Shown here: positions 16,611 through 24,900 of the stretch, piece by piece
How positions within the stretch are numbered: the first letter of the stretch is position 1
Layout: the number at the start of each line of letters is the position of its first letter
Assembly: GCF_900115125.1 (NCBI RefSeq)
Contig: NZ_FOVJ01000003.1
Coordinates: 1-64,000, forward strand
Direction: 5' to 3'
Origin: Nitrosospira briensis
GTDB taxonomy: Bacteria; Pseudomonadota; Gammaproteobacteria; Burkholderiales; Nitrosomonadaceae
DNA: 64,000 nucleotides
Notes under the pieces: generated by a model
Told to the model about the DNA's origin: nothing
The model's input: only the letters and a program-made list of their open reading frames with translations
The model's database searches: none
Program-made: the position numbers and the translations under genes

Positions 16611-16958
16611 ATGGAAAGAGAGATGAGCTCAGCACAACCTTGTTTCTTGAGACGTTGGGTTCACTCTTGTGAGGAAGATATTGAGCATGCGCGGACCTAT
16701 CGCCCGTCAGACTGGCAGCTTCCGCGGTCAAGGCCACCCAGACACGTGCTGGAGTTTGAACCCGACCGGTTCGTCAGTCGCGTCGGTGGTCCTGCCGATT
16801 CATTCGTCACACGGGAAGGCCGCTGGAGCGTCGATCCAGGAGAACCCGATCTGCTTCAGCTTGAGTGGCAAGATGCAACACAACCTGCTTTCATTGAGAT
16901 CGTCAGTTGCTCGGATGAGTTGCTGCAGGTTAGGGTAATAAGTGGATCCATCGAATAG
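16611..16958 (+). CDS. Small uncharacterised beta-rich protein
   Basis: A 115-residue soluble protein. The core (FLRRWVHSCEEDIEHARTYRPSDWQLPRSRPPRHVLEFEPDRFVSRVGGPADSFVTREGRWSVDPGEP…VVSC) has the alternating pattern of a small lipocalin-like barrel: an opening W-HS-EED, a central F-PDR and a GRWSVD strand. I recall similar short proteins in many bacteria without a known function. It lies 84 bases after the glycine-zipper gene and 95 bases before the metalloprotease. ATG 16623 is an alternative start. Confidence 0.7.
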   Translation: MEREMSSAQPCFLRRWVHSCEEDIEHARTYRPSDWQLPRSRPPRHVLEFEPDRFVSRVGGPADSFVTREGRWSVDPGEPDLLQLEWQDATQPAFIEIVSCSDELLQVRVISGSIE

Positions 16959-17053
16959 GAAGTAATGTCGCAGTTGGGGTACGTTTCACTCTTTCCGGCT
17001 GAAGGTAGGCCAAACGTTATCAGGAAAAGAAGAAGTGGGGGGTTAAGCGGCTT

Positions 17054-18142
17054 ATGCGTGCGTGTGCAACGATGGCAGTTCATAGACGTTTACTGGATAC
17101 CGACCCTAACTACCGGGCACGGCGGGAACGGATCGAGAATCTTATCTTTGCGCGCAAGCTTGCACGTGATAGGGGCCGGACGGGAACGACCACAATCCCA
17201 GTCGTTGTTCACGTAGTCTACAACAGCCTCGTAGAAAATATTTCGGCAGAGCAGGTGAAAAGCCAGATCGATGTACTTAACGAGGACTTCGCCAAGCGCA
17301 ATCCCGACTTGAAGTCAGTCCCGCCCGTCTGGAGTGATAGTATTGGCGACGCACGGATCCTGTTCAAGCTCGCCGACCGTGATCCCGATGGAGCGATTAC
17401 GAGCGGCATTACGCGCACCTCCACCTCCATTGTCGCGTTCGGCGATGACGACACGGTAAAATTGGCGGTTAGTGGTGGCACTGATGCCTGGCCGCCAGAT
17501 CGTTACCTGAACATATGGGTCTGTCATCTGGGCGACCTCCTCGGCTATGCCCAATTCCCGGGAGGTCCTGTACATACCGATGGTGTGGTGATCGACTACC
17601 GGGCTTTCGGGACCACTGGCACCGCTGAGGCACCTTTCAACCTGGGTCGCACTGCGACGCACGAGGTAGGACATTGGCTGAACCTGTTTCATATTTGGGG
17701 CGATGACGGGATGGGCTGTGCCGGCACTGATCAGGTCGACGACACGCCAAACCAAGCTGGCCCTAACACAGGATTCCCAAGTTTTCCACATACCACCTGC
17801 AATAATGGGCCCGAGGGAGATATGTTCGTCAACTTTATGGACTATGTTGACGATCGCTGCATGGTAATGTTCACCGCTGGCCAAGTGCAGCGCATGCATA
17901 CAGCACTCGATGTGACGAGGCCATCCTACTTGGAAGAGGGCAAGCCATTGCCGGTTCCTGCCACCGGTTGGATCCATACAGATCTCACTGTGGCGGCTGG
18001 AGCGCCCGAGGCAGCAGGTGACCCAGTAGTCGCCTCGTGGTCAGAAGGAAAGCTCTGCGTGCTCTATCTCGGTGTGGACCATCATATCCATGCGCTGAGC
18101 TTTGACGATGACAGCACCTTTGGAGCGCCAGCAAGACGTTAA
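17054..18142 (+). CDS. M43-family (pappalysin-like) zinc metalloprotease, C-terminus probably truncated
   Basis: A 362-residue protein. Residues ~1-45 are a charged helical start ([25 protein letters not shown]), typical of this group. The catalytic domain spans about 46-290, with the extended zinc motif [16 protein letters not shown] and the Met-turn region [15 protein letters not shown]. The tail ([47 protein letters not shown]) looks like a single blade of a fucose-lectin-type beta-propeller, which normally has about six. The gene stops at 18142 in a convergent overlap with the CX3C gene, so later blades were probably lost. No signal peptide. It is last in the same-strand run. Confidence 0.85.
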   Translation: MRACATMAVHRRLLDTDPNYRARRERIENLIFARKLARDRGRTGTTTIPVVVHVVYNSLVENISAEQVKSQIDVLNEDFAKRNPDLKSVPPVWSDSIGDARILFKLADRDPDGAITSGITRTSTSIVAFGDDDTVKLAVSGGTDAWPPDRYLNIWVCHLGDLLGYAQFPGGPVHTDGVVIDYRAFGTTGTAEAPFNLGRTATHEVGHWLNLFHIWGDDGMGCAGTDQVDDTPNQAGPNTGFPSFPHTTCNNGPEGDMFVNFMDYVDDRCMVMFTAGQVQRMHTALDVTRPSYLEEGKPLPVPATGWIHTDLTVAAGAPEAAGDPVVASWSEGKLCVLYLGVDHHIHALSFDDDSTFGAPARR

Positions 18143-18438
18143 AATCTTGTGAGATTCGGGACGCACCCCGCCAAACAGTTCTGCATGCATCGTTCACGAA
18201 ATAGACCAGAGCCCCCAACAACTGAGGCGCAAACGTGCCAACATGCTTGTTCGCAGTTCTGACCAGGTAGTCCAATGGGTCCGAATGGCCCAGTCGGTCT
18301 TCGCCCCATGATCAATGAAAATTGTATCTGCGGGCATACTATGTTGCCTACTCGCATAGCCTCAAGAGCACCAGCCGAATGATAACCGCTACCCGTTTGG
18401 TATAGAGATGCTTCGGCGGTAAATTCGGGTATTTTCAT
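18139..18438 (-). CDS. Cys-rich mini-protein with paired CX3CX3C motifs
   Basis: A 99-residue protein with a strong ribosome-binding site (TTAGGAGAT) before ATG 18438. The N-terminus [23 protein letters not shown] resembles the opening of many short uncharacterised bacterial proteins that I recall as [10 protein letters not shown]. The C-terminal 40 residues hold two mirror-like motifs, C62-x3-C66-x3-C70 and C84-x3-C88-x3-C92, joined by a Gly-rich turn. This is the spacing of a disulfide-stapled helical hairpin (alpha-hairpinin-like); C35 is extra. It overlaps the metalloprotease stop tail-to-tail by 4 bases. A secreted or modified peptide is plausible; no classical signal peptide is seen. 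Confidence 0.7.
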   Translation of the reverse strand: MKIPEFTAEASLYQTGSGYHSAGALEAMRVGNIVCPQIQFSLIMGRRPTGPFGPIGLPGQNCEQACWHVCASVVGGSGLFRERCMQNCLAGCVPNLTRF

Positions 18439-18645
18439 TTTTACATCTCCTAATCATGTTTGCCGCCATTAGTAGACCAACGAAAAGGTTTTTGGAGCTA
18501 TATTGTTTCTTCACTGCTGTCTCCTCAAAAGTTGATAGGTTTCCGCGGCCTGAGCTCCCCGGGGAACTATTTCCGCAGAAGAAGTGCACTACAACATCCA
18601 ACCTTCCTTCTGCCGTGGCCGTAGGATTGGAAACAAAGTCCTTTT

Positions 18646-18673
18646 ACAGTTGATAACATATTTTTATGGGGTG
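18646..18673 (+). other. dif-like site 2 (direct-repeat copy B)
   Basis: Left arm ACAGTTGATAA (18646-18656) and centre CATATT (18657-18662) are identical to site 1; the right arm TTTATGGGGTG differs and has one extra T before TTATG. The exact match with site 1 spans 18642-18664 (23 bases), in the same orientation, 5.7 kb apart. It lies 97 bases upstream of the recombinase start. Confidence 0.5.
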
Positions 18674-18702
18674 CTGAATTAGGACAAATTGAGGCATCCT
18701 CT

Positions 18703-18730
18703 ATTCTTGATAAAATACGTTATCAATAAT
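18703..18730 (+). other. dif-like site 3, near-perfect palindrome before the recombinase
   Basis: Left arm ATTCTTGATAA (18703-18713), centre AATACG, right arm TTATCAATAAT (18720-18730). The arms are complementary at 10 of 11 positions, as for a tyrosine-recombinase core site. It ends 12 bases before the recombinase ATG and overlaps the likely promoter, so a repressor operator is the alternative reading. Confidence 0.5.
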
Positions 18731-18735
18731 AAGAT
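18707..18735 (+). promoter_or_regulatory. Putative promoter of the tyrosine recombinase
   Basis: TTGATA (18707-18712), a 17-base spacer and TAAGAT (18730-18735). The start point would be at about 18742, leaving almost no leader before ATG 18743. The -35 and spacer overlap dif-like site 3, so recombinase binding there could repress its own transcription. Confidence 0.45.
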
Positions 18736-18742
18736 AGGGCGA

Positions 18743-19708
18743 ATGAGCACATCCGTTCTTCCTGTATCAGTACCTCCCTCCAGTCGGCTTCTAAGCTCGG
18801 CCGACTTCCAGCGCTTGGCAGATGTTCCACTGGTAGTCGAATGGTTCGCGAATATTGACAGTGCGCAAACCCGGCGTGCCTATCGGAATGCGCTCGAGGA
18901 TTTTATGAAGTTCACCGGTATCGAGCGGCCGGATGAGTTTCGGGAAATCAGCCGCGCCCATATCATTGCTTGGCGGGATGACTTGAAGTACCGGGAATTG
19001 AGCGGCACGACTATCCGGCATCGCCTGGCTGCGCTGTCCTCACTGTTCGAATATTTATGCGATAAAAATGCCGTGACGCATAACCCGGTCAAAGGCATCA
19101 AGCGGCCTTCGGTAGAAGGTTATCAAGGTAAGACTCCTGCAATTGGGGATCATCAGGCGCGCAGTCTGCTTGATTCCCCGAATAATGCATTGCGCAAAGG
19201 CAAGCGAGACCGCGCCATTTTGGCGACCCTGCTGTATCACGCCTTGAGGCGTGAAGAGCTTTGCATGCTTCTGGTGAAGGATTTCAAGCACGAGCGACGC
19301 GGGGTCGCCCACCTGAAGGTTTCAGGTAAAGGAGGAAAGACGCGTTATATTCCTCTTCATCCCGCAGCGGGCGGCCTCATCCTAGATTATCTCGAAGAGT
19401 CAGGGCATGGGGCTGATCTAAGTGGACCGCTCTTCCGGCCCATCCGCAACAACCGCACCGGTGCACTGGGTAAGGCCATTACCGCAGATATGGTTTATAA
19501 ACTGGTACGTGCGTATTCTTCAGCTCTAGGATTCAAGATCGGTGCTCACGCATTACGAGCGACTGCAGCAACCAATGCATTGGATCATCAGGCGGATATT
19601 GCCAAAGTGCAGGAATGGTTGGGGCATGCCAATATTGCCACGACTCGGATCTATGATCATCGGAAAACCAGGCCAGAGGATAGCCCGACATTTAAAGTGA
19701 GTTATTAG
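18743..19708 (+). CDS. XerC/D-like tyrosine recombinase (integrase)
   Basis: A 321-residue site-specific recombinase. It has a SAM-like core-binding domain (WFANIDSAQTRRAYRNALEDFMKFTG… RHRLAALSSLFEYLCDKNAVTHNPVKGIKRP) and a catalytic domain with Arg in YHALRREEL, Lys near GKGGKTRYIPL, HALRATAAT (His and second Arg) and GHANIATTRIYDH (His and the nucleophilic Tyr). Size and layout are Xer-like rather than phage-like: it lacks a long arm-binding domain. Start 18743 is preferred over the open frame from 18689, which would run through dif-like site 3. Two such sites lie in the 100 bases upstream. It is probably an accessory-element recombinase rather than the chromosome-resolution XerC or XerD; the latter cannot be excluded. 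Confidence 0.92.
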   Translation: MSTSVLPVSVPPSSRLLSSADFQRLADVPLVVEWFANIDSAQTRRAYRNALEDFMKFTGIERPDEFREISRAHIIAWRDDLKYRELSGTTIRHRLAALSSLFEYLCDKNAVTHNPVKGIKRPSVEGYQGKTPAIGDHQARSLLDSPNNALRKGKRDRAILATLLYHALRREELCMLLVKDFKHERRGVAHLKVSGKGGKTRYIPLHPAAGGLILDYLEESGHGADLSGPLFRPIRNNRTGALGKAITADMVYKLVRAYSSALGFKIGAHALRATAATNALDHQADIAKVQEWLGHANIATTRIYDHRKTRPEDSPTFKVSY

Positions 19709-20128
19709 GGGACGTTTGACGAAAGGGAATTTATCATCCAGAAGGTATGACAGTAGGGCCAAGTTTTGCACCTTGGTAATAACGCTGAGACTACTGGTGT
19801 TAATTGTCACACTTCATCGAATGCTTCAACCACCCATACGGGTCTACAACTATTCAATTAACAACGGTAGGACCAACTGGTTCCACGAACATCAACGACG
19901 TGCTCGGACTCGCCCGCCGCGTAAGAGACCATATCGGTAGCCCAAAAGCCGGTATTGGCAATCAGTGGTTAGTCGACAAGCCCTTTATCAGTACATTTAT
20001 TAGCACACCATAAATGTCAGGGGATTGCGATAATCTTCTATTATTATTAATAATTCATGAGCTATGAAGATCACGTGGACAGTCTTATTTCTACAGTCTT
20101 ATTTCTGCGAAGTATAGGGAGAAACAAC
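19709..20128. other. Non-coding or decayed stretch after the recombinase
   Basis: No supported gene. A 69-codon frame ending at 20013 (…TTIQLTTVGPTGSTNINDVLGLARRVRDHIG…) starts only with TTG and has no ribosome-binding site; it may be a gene remnant. A GATAA followed after 7 bases by TTATTATTA at 20026-20045 weakly resembles the dif-like sites but has the wrong spacing. A good ribosome-binding site (GGGAGA) occurs just before 20129. Confidence 0.4.
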
Positions 20129-20662
20129 GTGCATTACACATTTCGTCGCTTTTTGGGTCTGGCCCTAATAACGGTATTCGCAGTATCACCAAGTTTCGCG
20201 GGTAGCGACAAAGAAATAACGGTTTTTGATGAAGTATGTCTTCAGGATATCGTCCGCAAATGTGCAGAGGATATACAGGTTGGAACTCCTGCCTCTCGGA
20301 GATTTTTAGTAAAGGATAAAGAGCCCCCCTTAAATATGACACGTCCTGATCCTAACCAATCAGGAGCTGCAGTGTGGATTGTTCAATGGAACAGCGCATT
20401 ATGTCCCGGTGGTTATAATAAACCGTCGCCTAATGATGAATGTCTCCCAACAGTGGAAACGAAACAAACGGCATATCAGTACTGTTACTATAAGGTGCGC
20501 GCGGAGATTCCATCTGCTTGCGTACGCGTGCTAAGGCCAGAAGTTATTGCCGAATCAAGCAGTAAAGACATGCGGCTGCTCTTGAACCAATTTTGTAAAA
20601 CCTACGCGGAGATAAAAGAGAAATGTGATGAGGTGCTACCTCCAGCTGTCGAAAAAAAATAA
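20129..20662 (+). CDS. Exported Cys-rich hypothetical protein
   Basis: A 177-residue protein. The GTG start at 20129 is favoured by GGGAGA upstream and yields a signal peptide (…RRFLGLALITVFAVSPSFAG). The mature part has eight Cys (for example VCLQDIVRKCAEDI, SALCPGG, NDECLPT, YCYYKV, ACVRVL, FCKTYAEIKEKC), suggesting a disulfide-bonded periplasmic or secreted protein. It ends 22 bases before the large helical protein gene on the same strand, so the two probably form an operon and may act together. No family recognised. Confidence 0.74.
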   Translation: MHYTFRRFLGLALITVFAVSPSFAGSDKEITVFDEVCLQDIVRKCAEDIQVGTPASRRFLVKDKEPPLNMTRPDPNQSGAAVWIVQWNSALCPGGYNKPSPNDECLPTVETKQTAYQYCYYKVRAEIPSACVRVLRPEVIAESSSKDMRLLLNQFCKTYAEIKEKCDEVLPPAVEKK

Positions 20663-20684
20663 ACTGAATCAGCTTTAATACGTC

Positions 20685-23600
20685 ATGCGTTTACGCCTTG
20701 CCATAATACTTGCTTTCGTATGCGTGCCGAGTTTTGGCCAGGCACATGCTCAGTCACCATCGGCAGCGACAGACACTCAGCTCGAGCTAAAAGCACGCGG
20801 TGCAAAAAACAGTTCGCCCATAACACAGTCTATTGTCGGAGCTGAGTACGGGGATCCTAAGATTAGGGAAAATGAACGGACAGCACAAAGGGTCGCAAAA
20901 CAAGTCGAAAAATTGAGGGCACAGAATGCGACTCCGCCGCCGAATGATTCATTTAATACTCGCGTCACAGCTATCAGCGATATGGTGTCGCACGTGGACG
21001 CAACCCAAGAAACTTACAATAAAAAGCGATATGCGTTGGAAGGTATCAAAGAAGGACATGAAACAGTAACTGCTTTAACCCCATTGTTTGGCGGAGCGAA
21101 AACAAAGCTCGCCCTAAAACTCGGGGCGCACGCGGGATCCATGAGCTTTAAAGAAATAACCGAAAGTTATGCCAAACAGATTAAAACGGATTACGAATCA
21201 GGTCTGGAAAACGCGATTGTGCTGGCCGTTCTTCAAACGGATGAAGCTGTGGCCGCGAAGTGGGCGCAACGCGGAGTTACAGATAGCACAAAGCAAGCCG
21301 CGTTACGGGATTTGTTCGGCCCGCAAAATGAGTTCTTTGATGACGAACTTGTGAAAGAGCTGGGGCCTGGTGTCAAGGCGGATTTAGCTAACGCAAAAGC
21401 AGACATGGTTCAAAAAGCATTGGCTCGGTATAAAGCCCATACAGATGCTGAAATGAGTTCGCTACGACAAGCAGTTAAGGCTAAGCATTCGAAATTTATG
21501 GGGACGGCCAAAGAGATTACTGAATTTAAGGAGCAGATTTCTGCAAACACAAAAGCAATTGTAGAGCTCAAGAGCTATACAGAAAAACAATTTGTCTTGC
21601 TTAATAGCAAGATAGGAATTATTAGTGGTCAAGTTGATGCAATGCAATCCGCCATGTGGCGGCAGATGAGCCCCGCAGACCAGGTGCGCGCCTTGGACGA
21701 TGGGTTTTTTCCGAAGATGGACTCGAAAGAACGTGATAAGTTGCGTAGCGATCTTGTTTCTACCGCCAATGTAATGAATTATCGTGACAATGCACTTAAA
21801 ACCCTCGCCGCTGCAGGGCAACTTGCTAATCTTGCCGCAACGGCAGGTCTTCCTGTCGATGTCTACAACTTCAATCGAAATATAGAAACGGCATCAGCCG
21901 CAGTTAACATAATCAGCGGCATAGCCTTGGGCGGTTGGAGTGGTTGGCTTACTGTTCTTCAAAGTACCGGCGGTCTCTTCCCCGGAGGTCAAAATGCAGA
22001 AGCGGAACAACACAAGGAGATAATAGGAGCCTTGAAGGAGATCACAAGGCTTCAGTACATCACGATACAGAAACTCGATGACCTCCGCTTTCAGCTGAAC
22101 GAGAGTACCGCCAAGATCATGAGCGAATTGAAAACTCTAGAGGATAAGGCAGATGTTGCTAATCAGTTGATCCTTGCTCAGACGCTCGAGAGGTACGAGG
22201 GCTGTGGCACTTTTGTTCGTAAGGCGGAAGAGAAGTTCGGCATGAAAAACGGCATTTTTCCAAGCTATGCAGATCGAACAAAACATTTTGACAGCGATAT
22301 CAACCGCATCAAATTATTCGATAATTGCCGCGAATTTCTATCTGGCCGTGTAAATAAACTGGTCGCAAGCGCCACCGGTGATTGGGGGGAAAACGCTAAC
22401 AACCCACTCACGATAGTTCATCCCCTTTTATTAGCTGGAACTGCGGGCGCGCTGCAAGACCAGTCAGAGCCGACTTCAGCTCAGTCACGGCTTTCACGAA
22501 TGAGAGAGCTTACGCTTCTCACATTGGGAATATATACGATTAGCAAAACAAAAGATGAGGAGTCCAAAGAAACGTACCAAGTTACCAAAGAAAAACAGAA
22601 TTGCTACTCACGATTGCTGTCTGGTTTAGCAATCGCGCCGGAACATTTTGCAAACCTACAGCACTCTGCATTTGTCTGTTTAGGTGAAGACATAGATCGG
22701 CCTCATATTTCTGATGAGAGATGTGAGGGAGCATTATGCACTCGCGCTGGTGATCCTGTTTCCCCCAACCACGCCCTTGGACGAGCCTTGGCCCCTGCTA
22801 TGGTGAGGCAACTGGGTGAGTATATGCTATTTTTTTCTCCCTACATGGAGATCATTAAACAGAGTAAGGAGCCGAACCGCATATATAAGATGCTGAACGA
22901 AAGCGAGTTACTTAATGGTGTTTCCGATCGGGGGCTCGATGGAGGGGAGGTCCGGGACTGGCCGGAGTTCTATCTTGATGTGCTAAATCTTGCATTAGCT
23001 CAAGAGAGCCTACATTCCGGTCTGCTTATTACTAAAAGGTCAGCGGATATACTTGGCGAAGCGAATTACGGAACGACAGTAGAACTTCCGCCGCTGGATT
23101 TGATATCTAAAAAAGATGCCAACGGAAAAATCGTATCATGCACTCCTTCTGCTGAGATATGGAAGAAGTTTCCCTACGCCTTAACGGTGTGCTTCCTTCA
23201 AGACAGTATTCCGTTCCGATTGAACATTAGCTACTATCTAGTCGGGAGCAAACTGAATGAAACCAATACTACCATCCCAGCATATGCATTTGCTTTGGCA
23301 TCGGACGAGGAGGTACATCTTAAATCGATTCTTCCGGGTTTGCCATTAGTTCAGGGCATCAAAGACAACAAGCCATGGTGGCACCTCAAGCTAGTCTATC
23401 CTGATAAAAACGGCAAGAGCGATTTTTTAATAATACCATTACCTTCCGCGGCTGAGATACAAACAAATCAAGTTGCATATCGTCCAGCCGCTTACCTACT
23501 TCGAGCGCTAAGAGACTCATTTGTTGAGAGAATCGCGCTTCTTAACTCCGCGGAAGAGAGTAAAGAGCATAAAGTAAGGCTGCGCCAGATCACACATGCG

Positions 23601-23714
23601 GCTCTGGATGATCCGAGCTTTGCGCGTGTTAACTTTACAGTAGAAAAACCATCAACGTTGACGTCAGCTTCTTCAAAACCTTCTTCTCAGAAAAAGCAAC
23701 CAGGCAAAAAGTAA
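20685..23714 (+). CDS. Large exported helical protein with central hydrophobic hairpin
   Basis: A 1009-residue protein with a signal peptide (…FVCVPSFGQAHAQ). Residues ~30-390 are long amphipathic helices with coiled-coil character (ENERTAQRVAKQVEKLRAQN; EFKEQISANTKAIVELKSYTEKQFVLLNSKIG). At ~400-435 lies a glycine-rich hydrophobic segment (AAVNIISGIALGGWSGWLTV), followed by another long coiled coil (EIIGALKEITRLQYITIQKLDDLRFQLNES) and a ~500-residue C-terminal region with several Cys. Coil, hydrophobic hairpin, coil is the layout of alpha-pore-forming toxins, but similarity is by architecture only. The C-terminus is Lys/Ser-rich. It is paired with the Cys-rich gene upstream. Unrecognised. 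Confidence 0.82.
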   Translation: MRLRLAIILAFVCVPSFGQAHAQSPSAATDTQLELKARGAKNSSPITQSIVGAEYGDPKIRENERTAQRVAKQVEKLRAQNATPPPNDSFNTRVTAISDMVSHVDATQETYNKKRYALEGIKEGHETVTALTPLFGGAKTKLALKLGAHAGSMSFKEITESYAKQIKTDYESGLENAIVLAVLQTDEAVAAKWAQRGVTDSTKQAALRDLFGPQNEFFDDELVKELGPGVKADLANAKADMVQKALARYKAHTDAEMSSLRQAVKAKHSKFMGTAKEITEFKEQISANTKAIVELKSYTEKQFVLLNSKIGIISGQVDAMQSAMWRQMSPADQVRALDDGFFPKMDSKERDKLRSDLVSTANVMNYRDNALKTLAAAGQLANLAATAGLPVDVYNFNRNIETASAAVNIISGIALGGWSGWLTVLQSTGGLFPGGQNAEAEQHKEIIGALKEITRLQYITIQKLDDLRFQLNESTAKIMSELKTLEDKADVANQLILAQTLERYEGCGTFVRKAEEKFGMKNGIFPSYADRTKHFDSDINRIKLFDNCREFLSGRVNKLVASATGDWGENANNPLTIVHPLLLAGTAGALQDQSEPTSAQSRLSRMRELTLLTLGIYTISKTKDEESKETYQVTKEKQNCYSRLLSGLAIAPEHFANLQHSAFVCLGEDIDRPHISDERCEGALCTRAGDPVSPNHALGRALAPAMVRQLGEYMLFFSPYMEIIKQSKEPNRIYKMLNESELLNGVSDRGLDGGEVRDWPEFYLDVLNLALAQESLHSGLLITKRSADILGEANYGTTVELPPLDLISKKDANGKIVSCTPSAEIWKKFPYALTVCFLQDSIPFRLNISYYLVGSKLNETNTTIPAYAFALASDEEVHLKSILPGLPLVQGIKDNKPWWHLKLVYPDKNGKSDFLIIPLPSAAEIQTNQVAYRPAAYLLRALRDSFVERIALLNSAEESKEHKVRLRQITHAALDDPSFARVNFTVEKPSTLTSASSKPSSQKKQPGKK

Positions 23715-23921
23715 TAATAATCATAGCTGGTTAACACTTCGGTATAAAGCTATCGAACTCTCTGCTTTCCTGCATCTCAGAGCAACAGCAACTCGGCAAG
23801 TTTTGACCAGGCAGGACGGTCAGTTGTGTGGCTGGCAAATACCTACACCGTGATGGGATTGTTTGGCTAATTAAATTTAAGCTGATACAGGGCCATAGGC
23901 GTTCTCAACAAGACGAGATCT

Positions 23922-23949
23922 CTGAATGATAACGTCCTTTATCATTCAT
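23922..23949 (+). other. dif-like site 4 within a 490-base intergenic region
   Basis: Left arm CTGAATGATAA (23922-23932), centre CGTCCT, right arm TTATCATTCAT (23939-23949); GAATGATAA and TTATCATTC are perfectly complementary over 9 bases. It shares TGATAA-N6-TTATCA with site 3. A stem-loop with a 6-base loop acting as an RNA terminator is possible, but no T-run follows. Nothing else is recognised in 23715-24207 apart from AT-rich sequence before the next gene. Confidence 0.42.
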
Positions 23950-24207
23950 AACCTTGTAGCAAAAGGGACCCCTTGCGCGACACTGTGCATACCAGCGCCA
24001 TGATTCATTAATCACAGCTTAGCTAACGCTAAAGATAGGTTATCAAGTAAAAAGGGGGAAGAAAAAAGGTAAAAATGTTTTTATAACTGACCTATATTTA
24101 ACTGGAAACCGGAGCTGGCTACGTATATTTGCAATCCCTGAATTGCGGCGAGTAATCGATGCTGCTTTTATCAACAATCAAGACTCAAGACAAATAGGAG
24201 GTGAAAA

Positions 24208-24900
24208 ATGAATCATAAATTTACCAAGTTGCAACGTCATCCGCTTTGGTTAGGTTTGACCCTCCTGGCAGCATTAGCACCAGCCTACACACAAGCGGCC
24301 GATGCCGGTACCTCTACTGGTACTTTTCTTGATCCAACCCCGTCATGCCCTCCAGCCACTTGCAGTGGGATCGGAACGAACTCTTTCAGTTGGGGTGAAG
24401 CTGAATCATCAGGAGATACGGTCGGTAGTTTATCTTTCGCCGGTAGCAGTTTTGCTCCTGGTTCGGGAGAAACATTCAAGCTGGGAACCTTGACATATCA
24501 TAATGGCACAACCCGTCTTGGGACAGAGGTTTCCTCCGTCGGGATCGATATTGCGCTCAACTTTAATGATGTCCCCGAGAACAATTTCACATACCACGAG
24601 AGGCTGAGCATTAATACCACGCCTAATAGTACGGGTGATCCAGTGGCAGATGCCGATTTCGTATGGTTTACGACGGGAAATTTCCCCTACACGTTTAACG
24701 TTGCAGAAGAAGCAACAGCTTCAGTGGATATCATGGCGAAACTGGCTCCAGCCGGCGATCAACTGCAATTGATCAGCCTCACAAACCCCACCGAGGGTGG
24801 CTCTGTCGGCGTCATCCCGGAACCCGAAACCTACGCCTTGTTTCTGGCTGGCCTTGGCTTGATGGGCGCTGTTATATCCCGTCGCAACAAAAAGGCTTAA
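24208..24900 (+). CDS. PEP-CTERM protein, choice-of-anchor-K-like domain
   Basis: A 230-residue protein with a strong ribosome-binding site (AGGAGG) and a signal peptide (HPLWLGLTLLAALAPAYTQAA). A beta-rich domain follows (TGTFLDPTPSC…NSFSWGEA…FKLGTLTYHNGTT…SVGIDIALNF), matching the choice-of-anchor-K layout. The C-terminal sorting tag is PEPETYALFLAGLGLMGAV followed by SRRNKKA. The two Cys (CPPATC) are near the N-terminus. It should be exported and processed by an exosortase; XrtB is encoded at 57612. The tag is close to that of the HAF-repeat protein at 1188, so both are probably substrates of the same enzyme. Monocistronic. Confidence 0.9.
   Translation: MNHKFTKLQRHPLWLGLTLLAALAPAYTQAADAGTSTGTFLDPTPSCPPATCSGIGTNSFSWGEAESSGDTVGSLSFAGSSFAPGSGETFKLGTLTYHNGTTRLGTEVSSVGIDIALNFNDVPENNFTYHERLSINTTPNSTGDPVADADFVWFTTGNFPYTFNVAEEATASVDIMAKLAPAGDQLQLISLTNPTEGGSVGVIPEPETYALFLAGLGLMGAVISRRNKKA

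Noticed and set aside
18640-18743. Integron attI/attC interpretation of the sites near the recombinase
   Set aside because: The recombinase lacks the integron-specific insert as far as I can see, and the sites lack the GTTRRRY core of attC; the dif-type layout fits better.
20026-20045. Fifth dif-like site (GATAA then TTATTATTA)
   Set aside because: Spacing is 7, the arms do not match and the region is AT-rich, so chance is likely.
24121-24145. Sigma-54-like TGGC…TTGC upstream of the PEP-CTERM gene at 24208
   Set aside because: The GG and GC elements are 12 bases apart instead of 10.
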